This document shows, piece after piece, positions 1-12,700 of a stretch of DNA of 64,000 nt. The notes under the pieces were generated by a model. It was not told the DNA's origin. It saw nothing but the letters and a program-made list of their open reading frames with translations, and did not search any database. The first letter of the stretch is position 1. Every line of letters starts with the position of its first letter. The DNA comes from Moringa oleifera (taxonomy: Eukaryota; Streptophyta; Magnoliopsida; Brassicales; Moringaceae), in the NCBI GenBank assembly GCA_021397835.1, contig JAJFZO010000882.1, positions 434,001 to 498,000 of the forward strand, read 5' to 3'. Both the position numbers and the translations under genes were made by a program.

Positions 1-860
1 AATAATTAAAAAATTAAAACTGAACATAATCAATAAAAAAAAACTGAAGATGATTAATAAAAAAGAACACGGATGATAAGAAAAAAATAATTATGAACCA
101 TGAAATAAAAATAAACTAACACACGATCAAACTTAAAGAAAAAAAAAAAGAAGCAAATTCCATAGCAACACCCATAAGTTTCGCATTAACACGCCTCAAA
201 GCAGAATATATGAACTCAAAAAGAAAGAAAAAATAAGAAATATCACAATAATATGATAGAGAAAAAAAAAGGTAAGAACAACATGTCATTATTTTATAAC
301 TAGACAAAAGGCAAACCAACAGTTAAAGAAGAATCACATAAAAACGAGTTGATTAATTTTAATTGAGGAAGCAAAGCAAATTATTCGAAATTTGGGAGCT
401 ACTCGATGAACCGATGCTTGATCAGAAAAAGCTGAGCGGTTTCCAGGAGATCGTACCCCGACCGTCCGATTCGACGTTGACCATTTGTGGTCTAATGATC
501 CAGCGGCGTAGAGAAAGCGATGGAGAATTACAAGTGGCTTGTCGTGGAGAAAACTGTGGCTTCTGTTTGTTGTATTTGTAAAGAAAACTACTGGGCTTTC
601 ATCAGGCTTTATACGAAACAAGCTTGGATTGAACTTCCGATAATTAAGACGTGTTAAAAGGAGTAATCTGGTGCTTCGCGTGTATAAAGAGTTATCTTGT
701 TGGGGCCACTAGATTAGCACCAACTAAGAAGATTGAGATCGTGGTAAAACAAAGGGTATATTTGGTATTGCATGGCTAGATGTTACCCGGGCAGCGCGAC
801 AGATGCGGTTGCCTAGGGTGTCGGTGACAGGCGAGATGCGCAAGGGAACTTGCATGCCAC
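1..860. other. Unassigned left-edge segment with a moderately GC-rich patch
   Basis: The first 330 bases are A-rich and carry no convincing gene. From about 334 to 860 the base composition becomes balanced, with CG-containing stretches near 445-475 and 785-850. Open frames of 95 aa on the minus strand (334-621) and 72 aa on the plus strand (363-581) overlap. Neither resembles a family I know, and neither shows a signal peptide or motif. The composition would fit a 5' exon or promoter of a minus-strand gene running off the left edge, but that is inference only. Confidence 0.25.
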
Positions 861-899
861 GTCAATGTTTTCATTTTTTTAAAAAAATAAAATTAAAAA

Positions 900-1430
900 A
901 TATATATTTAAAATTTAATGTTATTATTTTTTATAAAAAAATTAATTAAAAAACTTATATCAAATCAAAATTTATAAAAAAAATTATATTTATTTAAATT
1001 TTATATATTTTTAAAAAATTTTAATATAAAATTTACGTTCATAATTTTTGTAATATTAACGATTTTACGTATACATTTAATATACATATAATTTTTACTT
1101 ATATAATTATATATTTTTTAATTAATTATCAAAATAAATAATATATTATTTTTTATTTTATTTATATTTTATATTTTTATTAAATTTAATATAAAAATAT
1201 ATATTTTATTTATTTTAATAGTATTTTAAAATTTTTTAAATAATTACACAAATAAAACTACAAGCACATTACTTATGTGTGTAAAAATATTAATATTTAT
1301 AAAAATTATATATATAATTTTTACATTAAAAATTTAACAAAAATGTATATTTTAAATAAATATAATTTTTTTAAACCTTAATTTAAAATTATAAATAAAA
1401 TAGATATCTTATTAATGTAATTAATAAAAA
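900..1430. repeat. AT-rich fold-back element, family B, copy 1
   Basis: This very AT-rich block has ends that are approximate inverted copies of each other. The left end around 950-1000 reads AAATTTATAAAAAAAATTAT then ATTTATTTAAAT, and its reverse complement appears around 1350-1390. The centre holds motifs such as AATATTAAC and TTACGTATA, shared with copies near 49.4 kb and 59.0 kb. No coding capacity is visible, so it looks like a non-autonomous MITE-like element. Target-site duplications could not be settled by eye. Confidence 0.5.
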
Positions 1431-2290
1431 ATAATATTTGTAACAACTCTTAATAATATTAATTTTGTGTAATTTATTTTAAAAATAAAAAAAGTATATA
1501 TAACATTACATGTTGATATTAACAAAAGTTATATTTTAACTAATAAATATTAAAAATATGACTTTTTAAATTCACATTTTTTTTGTAATTTATTGACATA
1601 AATTATTAATCTTTTTAAAAATAAAATATAAACATAAATATACAAAAATTTAATTTATTTTTTATTTTTATATTTTAATTAAATTAATTACAAATTTAAT
1701 TTATTAATTTGATCCAAATTAAATTTAATTTAAATGTTGAAGAGTAAAATAAATTATACAACCATTTCATTTTTTTCTTCAAAAAAAATAATTTTTGATT
1801 ATTTTTTGTGAATTCTTAAATTTTTAATAATATAAATTTTTTAAAATATTCTTTTAATATTTACAAAATTTTAAATTATGTATAATGATAACTTCAACAT
1901 TTAGTTATATATGTAAAAAATTTTACAATTTAAATATATTCAATTTTTAAATTTTTTTAATAAAATTAAAATTAAATCAAATTAAAACATCAAATGTACA
2001 ATAAATTCAAACTAAAAATTGATATAATAAAAAGTTAATTTTGTATTTACTCTTAAAATAATATATAAATCAAAATTTAAATCTCGTATCATAAAAATTA
2101 AACAATTAAATATTATGTAAAATTTTAATTATTCACATTTTGTGACTTTTACAATTTCGAAAACAAACTCATTGAACCATTTTGCCAAAAATTAAATTTG
2201 AATCAAATAATTTTTATAACATAACACAAATAAAACATATTTACATTCATATAGACAAAATCAAATAACAGTAAGCTAATACAATTATAT
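1431..2290. other. AT-rich intergenic DNA
   Basis: Long A and T runs with no open frame of note and no recognisable motif. It is probably decayed repeat sequence. Nothing else is supported here. Confidence 0.6.
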
Positions 2291-2299
2291 CATCACCAT

Positions 2300-2980
2300 T
2301 GGTGGGATTAATACAAGAGGTTATATAACACCACCGTCGTCATCATAATAATCATCATCAGCCCAATTAATCTCAGAGATTGGAAGTTGAAGTTTATGCG
2401 TGGAGATATGATTACTTCTTGCAAGAAAAAGGTGGAAAAGTGTGAGGAAAAGTAGTTGCCAAAAGACAAACACAACAGAGAATCCATTGTGTTGCCAAAG
2501 CCAAAGAAGAAAGCTAACATGTTCAATTGCTTCACGCAACGAATAAACTTCAACGGGACTCGACGTGGTTTAATAAGTTCAGCCAGGCCAATCAATTCAA
2601 AACACCAATTAGATATGATTTTCTTTCCAGGCAAAATCAATTTCATGCTTTTCCTGCAAAACCAATAATAGCAGCATCTTCAAGACTAAGACTAGGCAAT
2701 CGTAAAGTTCAAAGCTCTGAAGCAGACCCATTTGGTAGAACATCAGTGAAGAGACAATTTGTTCAGATAGACTGAGAAATGCCATTAACCCGAAAGGAAG
2801 AATCATATTCTCTAGAAAGTTTATGTTTTTACAAAAGCATGCATGCCAAACAATGAACACAGAGAGAAAAAGGGGGAAAAAAGAGAGAGGAGATTTTGGG
2901 AGTAGAGTTTTTGGGAGTAAGGGTACCAATCGCACCTAGGGACAATTCTATAGATTTCTACTCTACATATATTGTGCATG
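2300..2980. other. Unassigned moderately GC-rich patch downstream of the TMEM115-like gene
   Basis: Base composition is closer to exonic than the neighbouring DNA. Open frames of 70-112 aa overlap on both strands: plus 2456-2668 and 2527-2775, minus 2308-2646 and 2609-2935. None matches a family I recognise and none has a clear splice context. It could be an old gene remnant, a lineage-specific small gene, or part of the 3' flank of the minus-strand gene that follows. I make no functional call. Confidence 0.25.
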
Positions 2981-3185
2981 GAAATGGATGATTCTTGCAC
3001 AAAACACAGAAAAGAAAAAAAAAATCATTTTCTAAGGTGGGGTGATAATCCAAAGCAAAATGTATGACAAAACTGTCCACCTGAATCCAGGAATATGATT
3101 TATCTTCCCTAAGCTGCAGAACTGGTATAGTAATTGATATAGATATCTGTCAGCCATCTGGAATTTGAAGTTCTGGTCCAACCTA

Positions 3186-6100
3186 TCAAACATTTTCTGG
3201 GGCATTTGCTTGTGGCTCTTCTGAGCTCTTTGCAGCAGCCAATCTCTCAGCCAATCTTTCCTCCAGTGCTCTAGCCCCTCTTTCTCTGCAAGAAAGCAGA
3301 TCATTAGAAGCTAAATATATTCCTTGTCCTTTCCTCATGAGAACTTGCATAATTAGACGTCAGTTGATCATATTCAAACAAACAAGGAAGATAATAACTA
3401 TTTGCTTACTGTTATTAATGTAGTTTTTACAGTTCACTGAGTATTCATTATCCTTCCTGTTGCCACAGGTGTCCTCCACATAAGCCCCATTAATGTTGCA
3501 GTTGCTTTCACAAAATCCATATTCTTTATATGTATCATCTTAAAGCCGTTCTGACACGTTGTCTTAAACTAATTTATCTGAACTAGTCTACATTTCGGTG
3601 GGAATAGAACCTCGAAATCCTACAATTTCGCGGACATCCAAAATATTCTACTAAACGATATTCAGAACTGAGATAAATGTAGTACAATTCAAAGCACAGT
3701 ACCTCTTTAAAACTCCAATTAACACCTAATCTGCAACTCTATTCATTCACTTCAGACATATTTCTTATGGCTAACTCATACATTTCTGTTTGTATTTTTG
3801 TGAAGAATGATTAAAGAAAGTTGTACCATCCCACCCTTTGCGAAGAGGTGCCTGATAAATTGAAAGTTCAGATCATGCTTGAAGGAAGGGGTTCGGATTT
3901 CTTTTTCCTTTTGGCAAGTATAATTTATTAGGATAAGTGTAGTTAAACAGTGGTGTGACGCTACTAACACACAGCAATATTACCTCCTCCTAGAAGCCTC
4001 AATGGGGTCGGAACCAGGCAATGGGGCACCTCCCAACATATAACCATGGGCTTCAGCCGAAGCTTCAGATCTTCCACAAAGCATCCGATGAAATATTGAT
4101 GCGATGGGATCAATGATAGGTCTGCATTGAACCAACAAGCAACAAATAAGTGTGTGAGAGAAAGGAAGCCAAAAAAATTAAAAAAGGAAGACTGCTACAC
4201 TAGCTAAAAACTTCTCTGTTTTTTATCAACACAAGCTAAAAACTATTATAAACAACAAAAGATAAAAAGAACCATGTTACCTAAGAAACTCAGGGAAGAA
4301 TGTAGAGAATGCAAAGTCTTCACTTGGGTCTCCCCTAAGTTTGGTCTCTGGCTTCCTCTGTAGGTATCTGAGGTAAATCCAGCCCGTATATGTACCAAAT
4401 ATCAAGGTTGGAAGATATGTAGCTGACTCTGCTGTCAAGAAGCTTATAGCAATGGACAGAACTAGCATAACAGATGGCAGCCACTACATAACATAGGAAG
4501 CCGAAGCATAAACAGGGTGAGAGGAAAATCTCGTCAATCTGAAGTTCACAAACTTAACCTAAGCATCACGGAATTATATGCTGGTCCTCCAAAGGTACAC
4601 ACCTTTGCTTTTATCCTCAATAAAGACAGCTCTTGATCAGGTATGATTTGCTTGATGCCAACTAACAACCCTGCCAGGACCCCATGGAAGCCTGAAAGAG
4701 GCATATAACTAGCAGAGGGAACAAAATAAGAGTTGATACAGGGAAAATGAAGACAAAAGACTAAAATAATCACGGATTTAGATGCCTCAAAATATGAAAA
4801 AGAAAAAACAAATTACAGATAATAGCCAAGAACTTAGGATGGTTGGATGGACTGATGTTAGCACATAATAGTAAAGTTAAACAAAAACAAAGAGCAGAAA
4901 TGGCAGGTAGAGCCAGCAGTAGAACCAAAACAAAGTTGAATACTTTCTTGAAGTGTAAGATCATAGCACTCACAGGTAAGTTTCCTGCCTGCTTATGTAG
5001 TACAAGGCAATAGCGGTGACAAAAACACATAAGGAAGTTAGAAAATTAATTACAAAGACGAACTTCAAGAACTCCTTAGAACCCCATACAGGTTCAAGCA
5101 ACTTTCCCATGAAAAGGAGACCAAGGGTGCTGACAACGACCTACAACACCAAAGATCATGACTCATCAGTCTCACTATATTGATAATATGGAGTGACAAT
5201 GAGTGAAATATGTTAACCTTTTACAGCAAAAAAAAAAAAAAAGAAAGCACATACCCCATGTACTGACTGTTCAACGTAACCAGCTGTTATAAGATTCCAA
5301 GCAAAAGGTATTGTCCTACAAAATGAATATCAGATAAATAAAAATAAAAATAAAAACTGCATGTCATCGAAGTAAAATTTGAAGTCATAAGCATTCCCAT
5401 TGATATCGTTTTCCCTTGAGGGGAAGGGGTAGACAAACCTAGTTACATCCTATACTTATCACAAACCATATCTAATGAGCAGTTCAAGCTTCAGTTTCTC
5501 TCTTGGCAATTGCATTATCAGAGTGCAGTACACATAGACTAGTCCTCAATTTTCGTATGCACCGTTGAATTAACATTAGAAACTAAATGGACAAGTTGAA
5601 ACTGGCATAAAATCTCTGTTTCAAAAAGTATTAAAATAGCTTCTCAAGTAATGAAAAAAGAAGCCGTGATTCTTTTGAGAAGCTTTGGCATTGTTTGGCC
5701 ACTTCTTTTGGCATTTCAATTTTGATCTTTTCTTTCAACAGGCCTTCTGGGAACTGTCAAAGTTCAGCTCCTCAAAAGCATGCCAATTTTTGAAAGTTTA
5801 AAACCACAGGGGATCTTTGACACCGGAAGTTTAAGAGTTTATCCAAGGAGATACACCATCAATTAGAAGTTCAAACTTGCCAGGTTTTTTCTGCTTTTCA
5901 CTTTTACAAATAGACAAAATATACATGTTCAGAAGTTCAAAGAAACTGATCATGTACAGAGAGATGCAAATTACTATTACCATTTACAAAAATTTCAAAC
6001 ACTACCGATCATTGAAGAAAACTTAAAAATATTCTTGCCGTAAAACTTTACAAGAAATGATAAATAGAAAAAGCAGGACCATTTTCAAGCATATTGGAAA

Positions 6101-8006
6101 AGAGGACGCGATTCAAAACTCTAAGTCCCTTGAGGCAAGAGCAAAGTGATATTTGAGAAATCAAAACATTATCAAACCAAGTTCTCAAGTAAAGACAAAC
6201 ACAAGCTGATCTAAACTCTAGTCTATGCAATTATGCCTTCACATAAAGGTTTTTTCAAATCTTTAATGGAGAGTCAATCACATTGCACAATTTATCCCCC
6301 CATCCCCACGAGAAACAAGAAAGCACAACGTTTTCCAGTTGATATATGTCCAACAGGGCATAGTAAAGCAAAATGGACAGATGACTCTCCTGACCATCTC
6401 TAAACAACATGTTTGATGAAATATCATCAATGCTCAAAGTTCATATTTCTAAATCTTTTCCATCCTAGTCAATGACCCTCCACCAATCATCTTGAAAATG
6501 TCCATCTGTTTACTTTCTAATTCAATCTATTCTGGGTCACGAAGACTACCTAATCCATTCAAAACAATGATCTGCAAAGCTAATTGATTGACTGTTGGCA
6601 AAGAGAGTCTACATTAAAGCTTCACAAAGAATATAACACTAAGCCTAGGTGTAGAATCCCCCTGTGAAGTTGCTAGATACTGCATTAAGATATGAAGTAA
6701 CTCACTTAAAATTGTGAGATGGTTTCAGCTACCCTGCTTCACACTGCTTAGTCAACCAACCAAAAGGTTGATTAATTTCCTACTTTGAAGACCTTTTAGT
6801 AGGGTTAGCTCCATGGATCCAAAGGGAGTGAATTGGAGACACAAAAGCAAAAAGGTTAAATCCATTCTTCAGGACGTAAGGTAAAACCGTTTCCTCTTTC
6901 ATTGCAGATTCATAATTTAATTCCCAATTTTGCAACAAGCACTATAGCATGACATGCAATTTAGGCACTGGGCAACATGGGTTTATTCAAGAACATAGAT
7001 AAAACTGCCTAAAACAACTCTAAAATCATTTTCCACAGAATGAGAATGATGACAAGATAAGTCCCAAGAAAATTACTCAAAAACCTCATTTAAATTGCTC
7101 AGCCAATGTAACAATAGTAAAGATGCCACCTTCACTAAAGGATCCCAGTGGCAAATTTGGATCCATGGCTTTGAGAGGAGTAGCTAAAAAAAAGTGAATC
7201 TCAGACATTAAAATCACTGTTCTGGCAGACTTTTGCAACACAGATTCCTATATAGTAAAAAAATTCATGGTGATTGCTTCAACCCACAAACCGGTATTGG
7301 CATAACACCTTGAGCTTTAATTTGAAACTGACAAAATTTGGTTCCTCCCCATGTTAGAAGCACCCTAGAAATTGCCAACAAATCCACTCACCACCACATC
7401 CCAACGAGTCAATCATCAAAGGCAATGAAGTAAACCATTGAATTATTGAATAGTGCTCCTATGGAACAGATCCAAAAACAAAATCATCTTCTTCCACCTT
7501 AACTAACAGGCAAATCTCAAATCAGGCACAAAGCAAATGTTACTAATCATACAATTTTGGATACATGCAGTTTTCACTACCCGCGTTCTACTACTCGTTT
7601 GGCACAAGCAGATCCGGCAACTGTAACCATATCTTTTTGCTGCCAAATCAACATTCAGCATTTGACCTTTATGCATTATAAGAACAGAAAATCTCTCCAG
7701 AGAAATTTAAAAAAAAAAAGGAAAAATTGAAGCACCTAGCAGGAATAAGAGCGAGATATGTAACCGCAGAAGGTAAAAGTTGAACCACAATGTGTCCACC
7801 CACAAGGACAACCGCTAGTCCTTTACATAGCTTAGTAAATCCAGTGAACATGCCACTCCCCTGGCCATCAAAACAAATCAGTCAAAAAACAAAACAAAAC
7901 AAAAGAAGCCAAACAACGTGACTCTTTCCCAATTCAAAAACAAAGAAATTTCAAGATCAGATATGAGAGAAAACGAGCTTACTCCGGAGAGCGCCGGAGA
8001 ACTCAT
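3186..8006 (-). CDS. TMEM115/rhomboid-like Golgi membrane protein (DUF1751), 8 exons
   Basis: The product is about 307 aa. Exons on the minus strand are 8006-7983, 7860-7736, 5315-5255, 5140-4974, 4708-4603, 4483-4281, 4121-3984 and 3285-3186; all junctions are GT-AG and the phases close exactly. The start gives MSSPALSGGSGMFTGFTKL, matching the N-terminus of plant TMEM115 homologues. Several hydrophobic helices follow (GLAVVLVGGHIVVQLL, the FVINFLTSLCVFVTAIALYY region, PSVMLVLSIAISFL). Conserved stretches include MPLSGFHGVLAGLLVGIKQ, PTLIFGTYTGWIYLRYLQ and KLRGDPSEDFAFSTFFP. The cytosolic tail is charged and ends in NAPENV. In animals this family is a Golgi-resident, protease-dead rhomboid-fold protein implicated in Golgi-to-ER retrograde traffic; the plant role is inferred from family membership. 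Intron 2 (5316-7735) is long and holds no second gene that I can see. Confidence 0.93.
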
Positions 8007-8173
8007 GACGAAGGAGACAAAAAGAGCGAGAGACAAAGCAACAGTAAACGGGAAACCGTTGAATTCACTGATACGATTTCTGGGTTTTGTTGGGTTTGCA
8101 AAGGGAAGATCAGATCGGGTGACTTCAGTGACGCGGCAGATAACAGTGTATCATACTGAGATCAAGTTAGCAC

Positions 8174-8283
8174 ACCCATTGCTTTTATAGTCTTTTCTCG
8201 TTTTTCTTGTTTAGATAAAATTAATTATATTCAGCCATTGCTTTTATACTCTTTTCTTGTTTTTCTTGTTTAGATGAAATTAT
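8174..8283. repeat. 59-bp tandem duplication in the TMEM115-like gene's promoter
   Basis: A CT/T-rich segment beginning CATTGCTTTTATA at 8177 recurs at 8236, with a period of 59 bases and only a few mismatches over about 48 bases. It lies roughly 170-280 bases upstream of the ATG of the minus-strand TMEM115-like gene. It probably sits in the core promoter or around the transcription start. Confidence 0.75.
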
Positions 8284-8289
8284 AATCAA

Positions 8290-9715
8290 AACCATAAATA
8301 GTTTTGAAGATGCTTCACTAAGGATCTCTTCTTTGAATTTTTAGTCCACAAATCTAATTTCTATGGTTTTTATTAGATATATGTCATAATTTTAACATTA
8401 AATTACAGTTTAACATTCTTTACTATTTTGTAATTGAGTAAATTGGGTACAACGGTGTTACATTATCTCAAATTTTAAAAATATTTTTTTTAATTTATTG
8501 ATAAACAAACATGCATTTCTTGATCAAGTCTAAAATTTGAAATCCCTCCAAATCATTAAAAAAAATTTTTATCATTAACCTTTTAGGTCCTGAAAAAAAT
8601 TAAATCTCTCATCCCTAAATCAAATTCTCCAATCCAAATGTTTCATTACTAAAAAAATTGATCAACATAACAATAATATAAATAAGAAATAAAGTTTCTG
8701 ACTGTAGCGTACATGTGAATCTAGATCATGACCATGTGTTAATTACAGTATGTTCAGTTCAATTTGTAGGAAAAACTTTATGGTGGACCTTAAGAGATTA
8801 TCACAATGGCACTTTAATGCTCATACCTTATCAGAAAATGGAACATATATATCATAAACCTCTGAATGTGACTGCCTATGTTATTTGATAGTGATTTATT
8901 ATTTGCTCATTTGGTTATTTTGAAAGGAAATCGTGGAAAGCAAATGAAAAAGATGCCCTACCCTGCAAAACCTAAGGGTATTACTTAAAAGCATATAAAG
9001 AGCACTCTGTTTCATAGTCTATTTCTATCCTCTTTCATCTTGAAGAAAATTCTGTGGAAAATATAGAAACTTGCCAACTCTTTCGTGGAACTTGCGAGGC
9101 AGTTGACTGCTACTGTACCACTTACTGTTAGTCCCCCAAATTCGGATCAATTGTTCCGCAAGAAATAAACCAACACAAGCAAGCAATTCCATTATGAACC
9201 AATATAAGCAAGTAATTCCATTTATGTTATTCTTGACTTATATTCATATCTCTCTCAACTGCTTTTCGGTAAACCCAGTAAAAAGATATAAGCTTTTGTG
9301 ATTACAAACATTTTTTCTCATTATATCAGTATGGAGATTACTGATAGCTTGAATAGTGTCTAAACACTGATGCTCTAAAATTTTGTCATAGCTCAAAAAC
9401 AGCTAAGCCAATAAGAAAGGTACTCACAGGCCACAAATCATAAGCATAACTCTGTCATCTTGCAACGATCTACTCAGTGACAGCACAGAAAGTGCCCTGT
9501 ACTTTGCCTTTGCCAAGCCCATGTTGCCTGTGCATGATCAAAGTTCTCCGTTGCTTGTAACTTGCAGTCAGCAATATTATTTGTATCATGAAAAGAATTT
9601 ACATAATTTTGGAAGAAGCAAAGGTATTATACTATGGGCGGTGCCCAGACAGCCTAGAATCCAGCTGGCACAATAAATGCTTATTTACATAATTCCCTTC
9701 TTCCCCAAAACTATC
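8290..9715. other. Intergenic DNA between the ABC1K 3' end and the TMEM115-like 5' end
   Basis: AT-rich, with no open frame that looks coding. It should contain the upstream promoter of the minus-strand TMEM115-like gene at its left side and the 3' flank of the ABC1K gene at its right side. No RNA gene or mobile-element ends were recognised. Confidence 0.6.
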
Positions 9716-9721
9716 TTTATT
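9716..9721 (-). terminator. Candidate poly(A) signal AATAAA for the ABC1K gene
   Basis: The minus strand reads AATAAA here, about 80 bases past the ABC1K stop codon. This is a typical spacing for a plant near-upstream element. Plant poly(A) signals are degenerate, so this is a candidate only. Confidence 0.4.
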
Positions 9722-9799
9722 CCCAGTTATACAAATAGGAATTACTTTCAAGGAAAGGGAACTACCAAAAGAGCCACTGCTCAAGATCTGTTAAGAATT

Positions 9800-12700
9800 T
9801 CATGTGCTAACTGCATATCGCTTGGGAAATGTCAATAAGGAGCCAGAGTAAGCTTTAGCAAAAGAGATTATAAACTGATGACATGCCAGAACTGAAGCTG
9901 TGATAGCCATCACAAAGGAAGCCCAATAAAACCTCAGCATCAATATCGGATCTCTACTCGCGGCGCGCAACACCTTTCCAAATATCACCTTGAGACGTCT
10001 ATCTCTCACCAAGGAATGATAATGAACTGGAGTGGATAATCCGGGATAAGGATTAACCTGTTTACCATCAGGGGCACCTGCCAATCTCACCTGGGAATTA
10101 TATTGAATTGGTAAAATGCCTTGTCCAAGAACATCAAACATCCACTGATATAGTATACTGGCAATGGCCCCACAAAGTTTCTGGCGAAAGAACTTTGCTT
10201 CCTTGGAAACCATTGCTCGGACTAATGAAGATCCCTCCTGTTCAATCAAAATGGTAAATAAGTATATCGCCTGTACAATGAAGAAGATATAAAAAAGAAA
10301 TTGTTGTCATGGTGAGCAGTACCACTACACCATAACTTCTACCTAGACAATAGAACTACATAGATTTCTCTACCCCAAAAAATAACTAAAAGAGCAAAGG
10401 ACTTCGTTCCCCCCTCCCCCTCCTCCCCCCCCCCCCCTCCCTTCTAAGATCTGGGCCATAAGATAAAACATATAAGGTCATATAAGAGACTGAATCACAG
10501 TCAGTCACTAATGAATATGAGATCAAGACTAGAAGCTGATTACCCCTCAGAAATGAGTTTCAAGGGAGCTAAATTTCTGCAGCTGACATTAGTATTTGGG
10601 AGCAAGTAGAATCCTATCAGCATTCTCATTATAGTACACAGATAACAAGATGATCTTTCACCACCGATAATCAAACTTGTTCACAGGATGCAACCATAAT
10701 CACCCGGAATTAAATGTGCAACTGAAAGTGCACTAATAATAATTATAAATGCTCAAGAAAGAAGTACTCACTGCAGTCATTATGAGTCTTCTAAGAACAA
10801 CTCCTTCTTTAGATGGTAAAAGCCTCAAGACCAGACTAGCAGTGTCAAAAACTCCATTCACTCCACTTGGTAAACAATCAACAGACGTTCCACCATTTAA
10901 TGTTGCCAATTGTTGGAAGCCTTTCCTGGAGCATAATATTAAATTAAGTGCCTAATTAAAACAGAGAACAGATACCCAACAAAAAAAAATCAGATTTTTT
11001 TTTTAAAGAAAAAAGTTATCGCAAAACTTGTCTGGGATTGGATTCCTGGGGGAAAAGGGTGGCTTGCTCAACAAATCTTTCACAGAATCCAGTCTAAATC
11101 ATTTACATCATTTTGCCATGGACATAAATCACATAGATTATTCCTTTCAAAGCTTGACAACAAATTTCCTCTCTTACTTTGCTCAGCAGGTAAAAGATAA
11201 TTAAAGAAATCTTTTGAACATCCTCATGCATGCCTTTCTCAAATTGGGGCTAGACAGCAAATTGGCTTCCTTTGCTACTTTAGTCGTTAGGCAGAATATT
11301 TTTAACTTGAAAAAGAAGAGAATAAAAGACAAGAAGCTTCAAATTTGCCCAAGTTTCACTTAAAAAAAAAAAAAAACAAACAAACAAACAAACAAATGGC
11401 TTTTCATAATCCACTAACATATGGTGTAGATTTTGCAGGGACTTTTCGGCTAGAACATAATGAGAAACAAGATATGCAGAGACAGAATTAAGGAGCAAAT
11501 AGCAAACAAGACAAACAAAGAAACATATACTAGAGAGAGTAATCTAATTCTCATACCTGGAAAAAGTTATTAAATCGAAGCCAAGTAACATAAGCATGAA
11601 ACCAAGAGAAAATAACTGTAAAATGCTTTGAGATAGTGAAGTTTCACAATTATCAGCATCCTAAATATAAAGGTTACTGTTTCAATTTTCCCCAATTAAC
11701 ATCATCCCTTATGCAATGAAATAACTCAAAGTTTTATCATGTCGAACTTATGCATAAAGCTGAATCGCTTAAGCCAATAAAACCACACAACAGCATCGAG
11801 ATGAAGTTGGGGCTCAAGGAACTTCCAAGTAAAGCAAGTGCTAAAATGAAGATCAAACAGGGACATCAATGAAACATGAAAAACCTAGATAATATTGTAA
11901 ACAAATCATATTATATCCACAGGAAGATGTTATAGCTAGCAAAAGCTGAATGAATGAGGAAATTAAATGAAAGCTTAGAAAGAAATTTCTAAATTACTCA
12001 ACATGTTATGCTCTAACTGAAATAAATGATATGGTGAATGATGATTATGAATCATGATAGACCAATTGTTATATGTATTTGACAAGTAACTCATTGTTAA
12101 TTATATATAGGACAAGTCTAAATCGGTTACAATGGCCACATGGGCTGCAAAAGGACACTTCTAGCAAGACTACCAAACCTCAAAACAATAACCCAATTAT
12201 TTAACAGGAAGTGGTCCAGCACAATGAACACATCCACCTCAAAGAATTAGATTGATTAATCTTTCAACAATAAATATATTAGCTTTCATGCTACAAACTG
12301 GGTTCAAGTAACAATTCAATATACCTCATTGCACCTACTCTCAGGAAGAGGGCAACCCTCTGCCACTGGAATTCCTTTCTTTTATTCAGAACCGCCTGAA
12401 AATGCACCAATAAAATAATCAAACAACAAAATAAATTAGAAATATAACTTAGGAACCTATATTTCTTAAAGCATTTGATACCGAATGTAAAATTTTCCTT
12501 GTTGCAGCTGAATTTTCAGTGAGGAGTTTTTGGACAACGTAAGGATATGCAGCTTCAAATGTCTTAAAATTTGGATCTGCAGCTATAGCCAAACCTGAGA
12601 GAACATAACGGAAAAGTAAGCAATCAAAGCAGCAAATAACATGTTGAAAAATCAATTAAGAAAAACATTCAAGCAAGGAAAAGTGCAAGCATAGTTGAAA

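Noticed and set aside
10411..10441. Assembly junction or vector sequence at the C-rich tract
   Set aside because: Flanking intron sequence is continuous with in-phase ABC1K exons on both sides, so a natural homopolymer tract is simpler.
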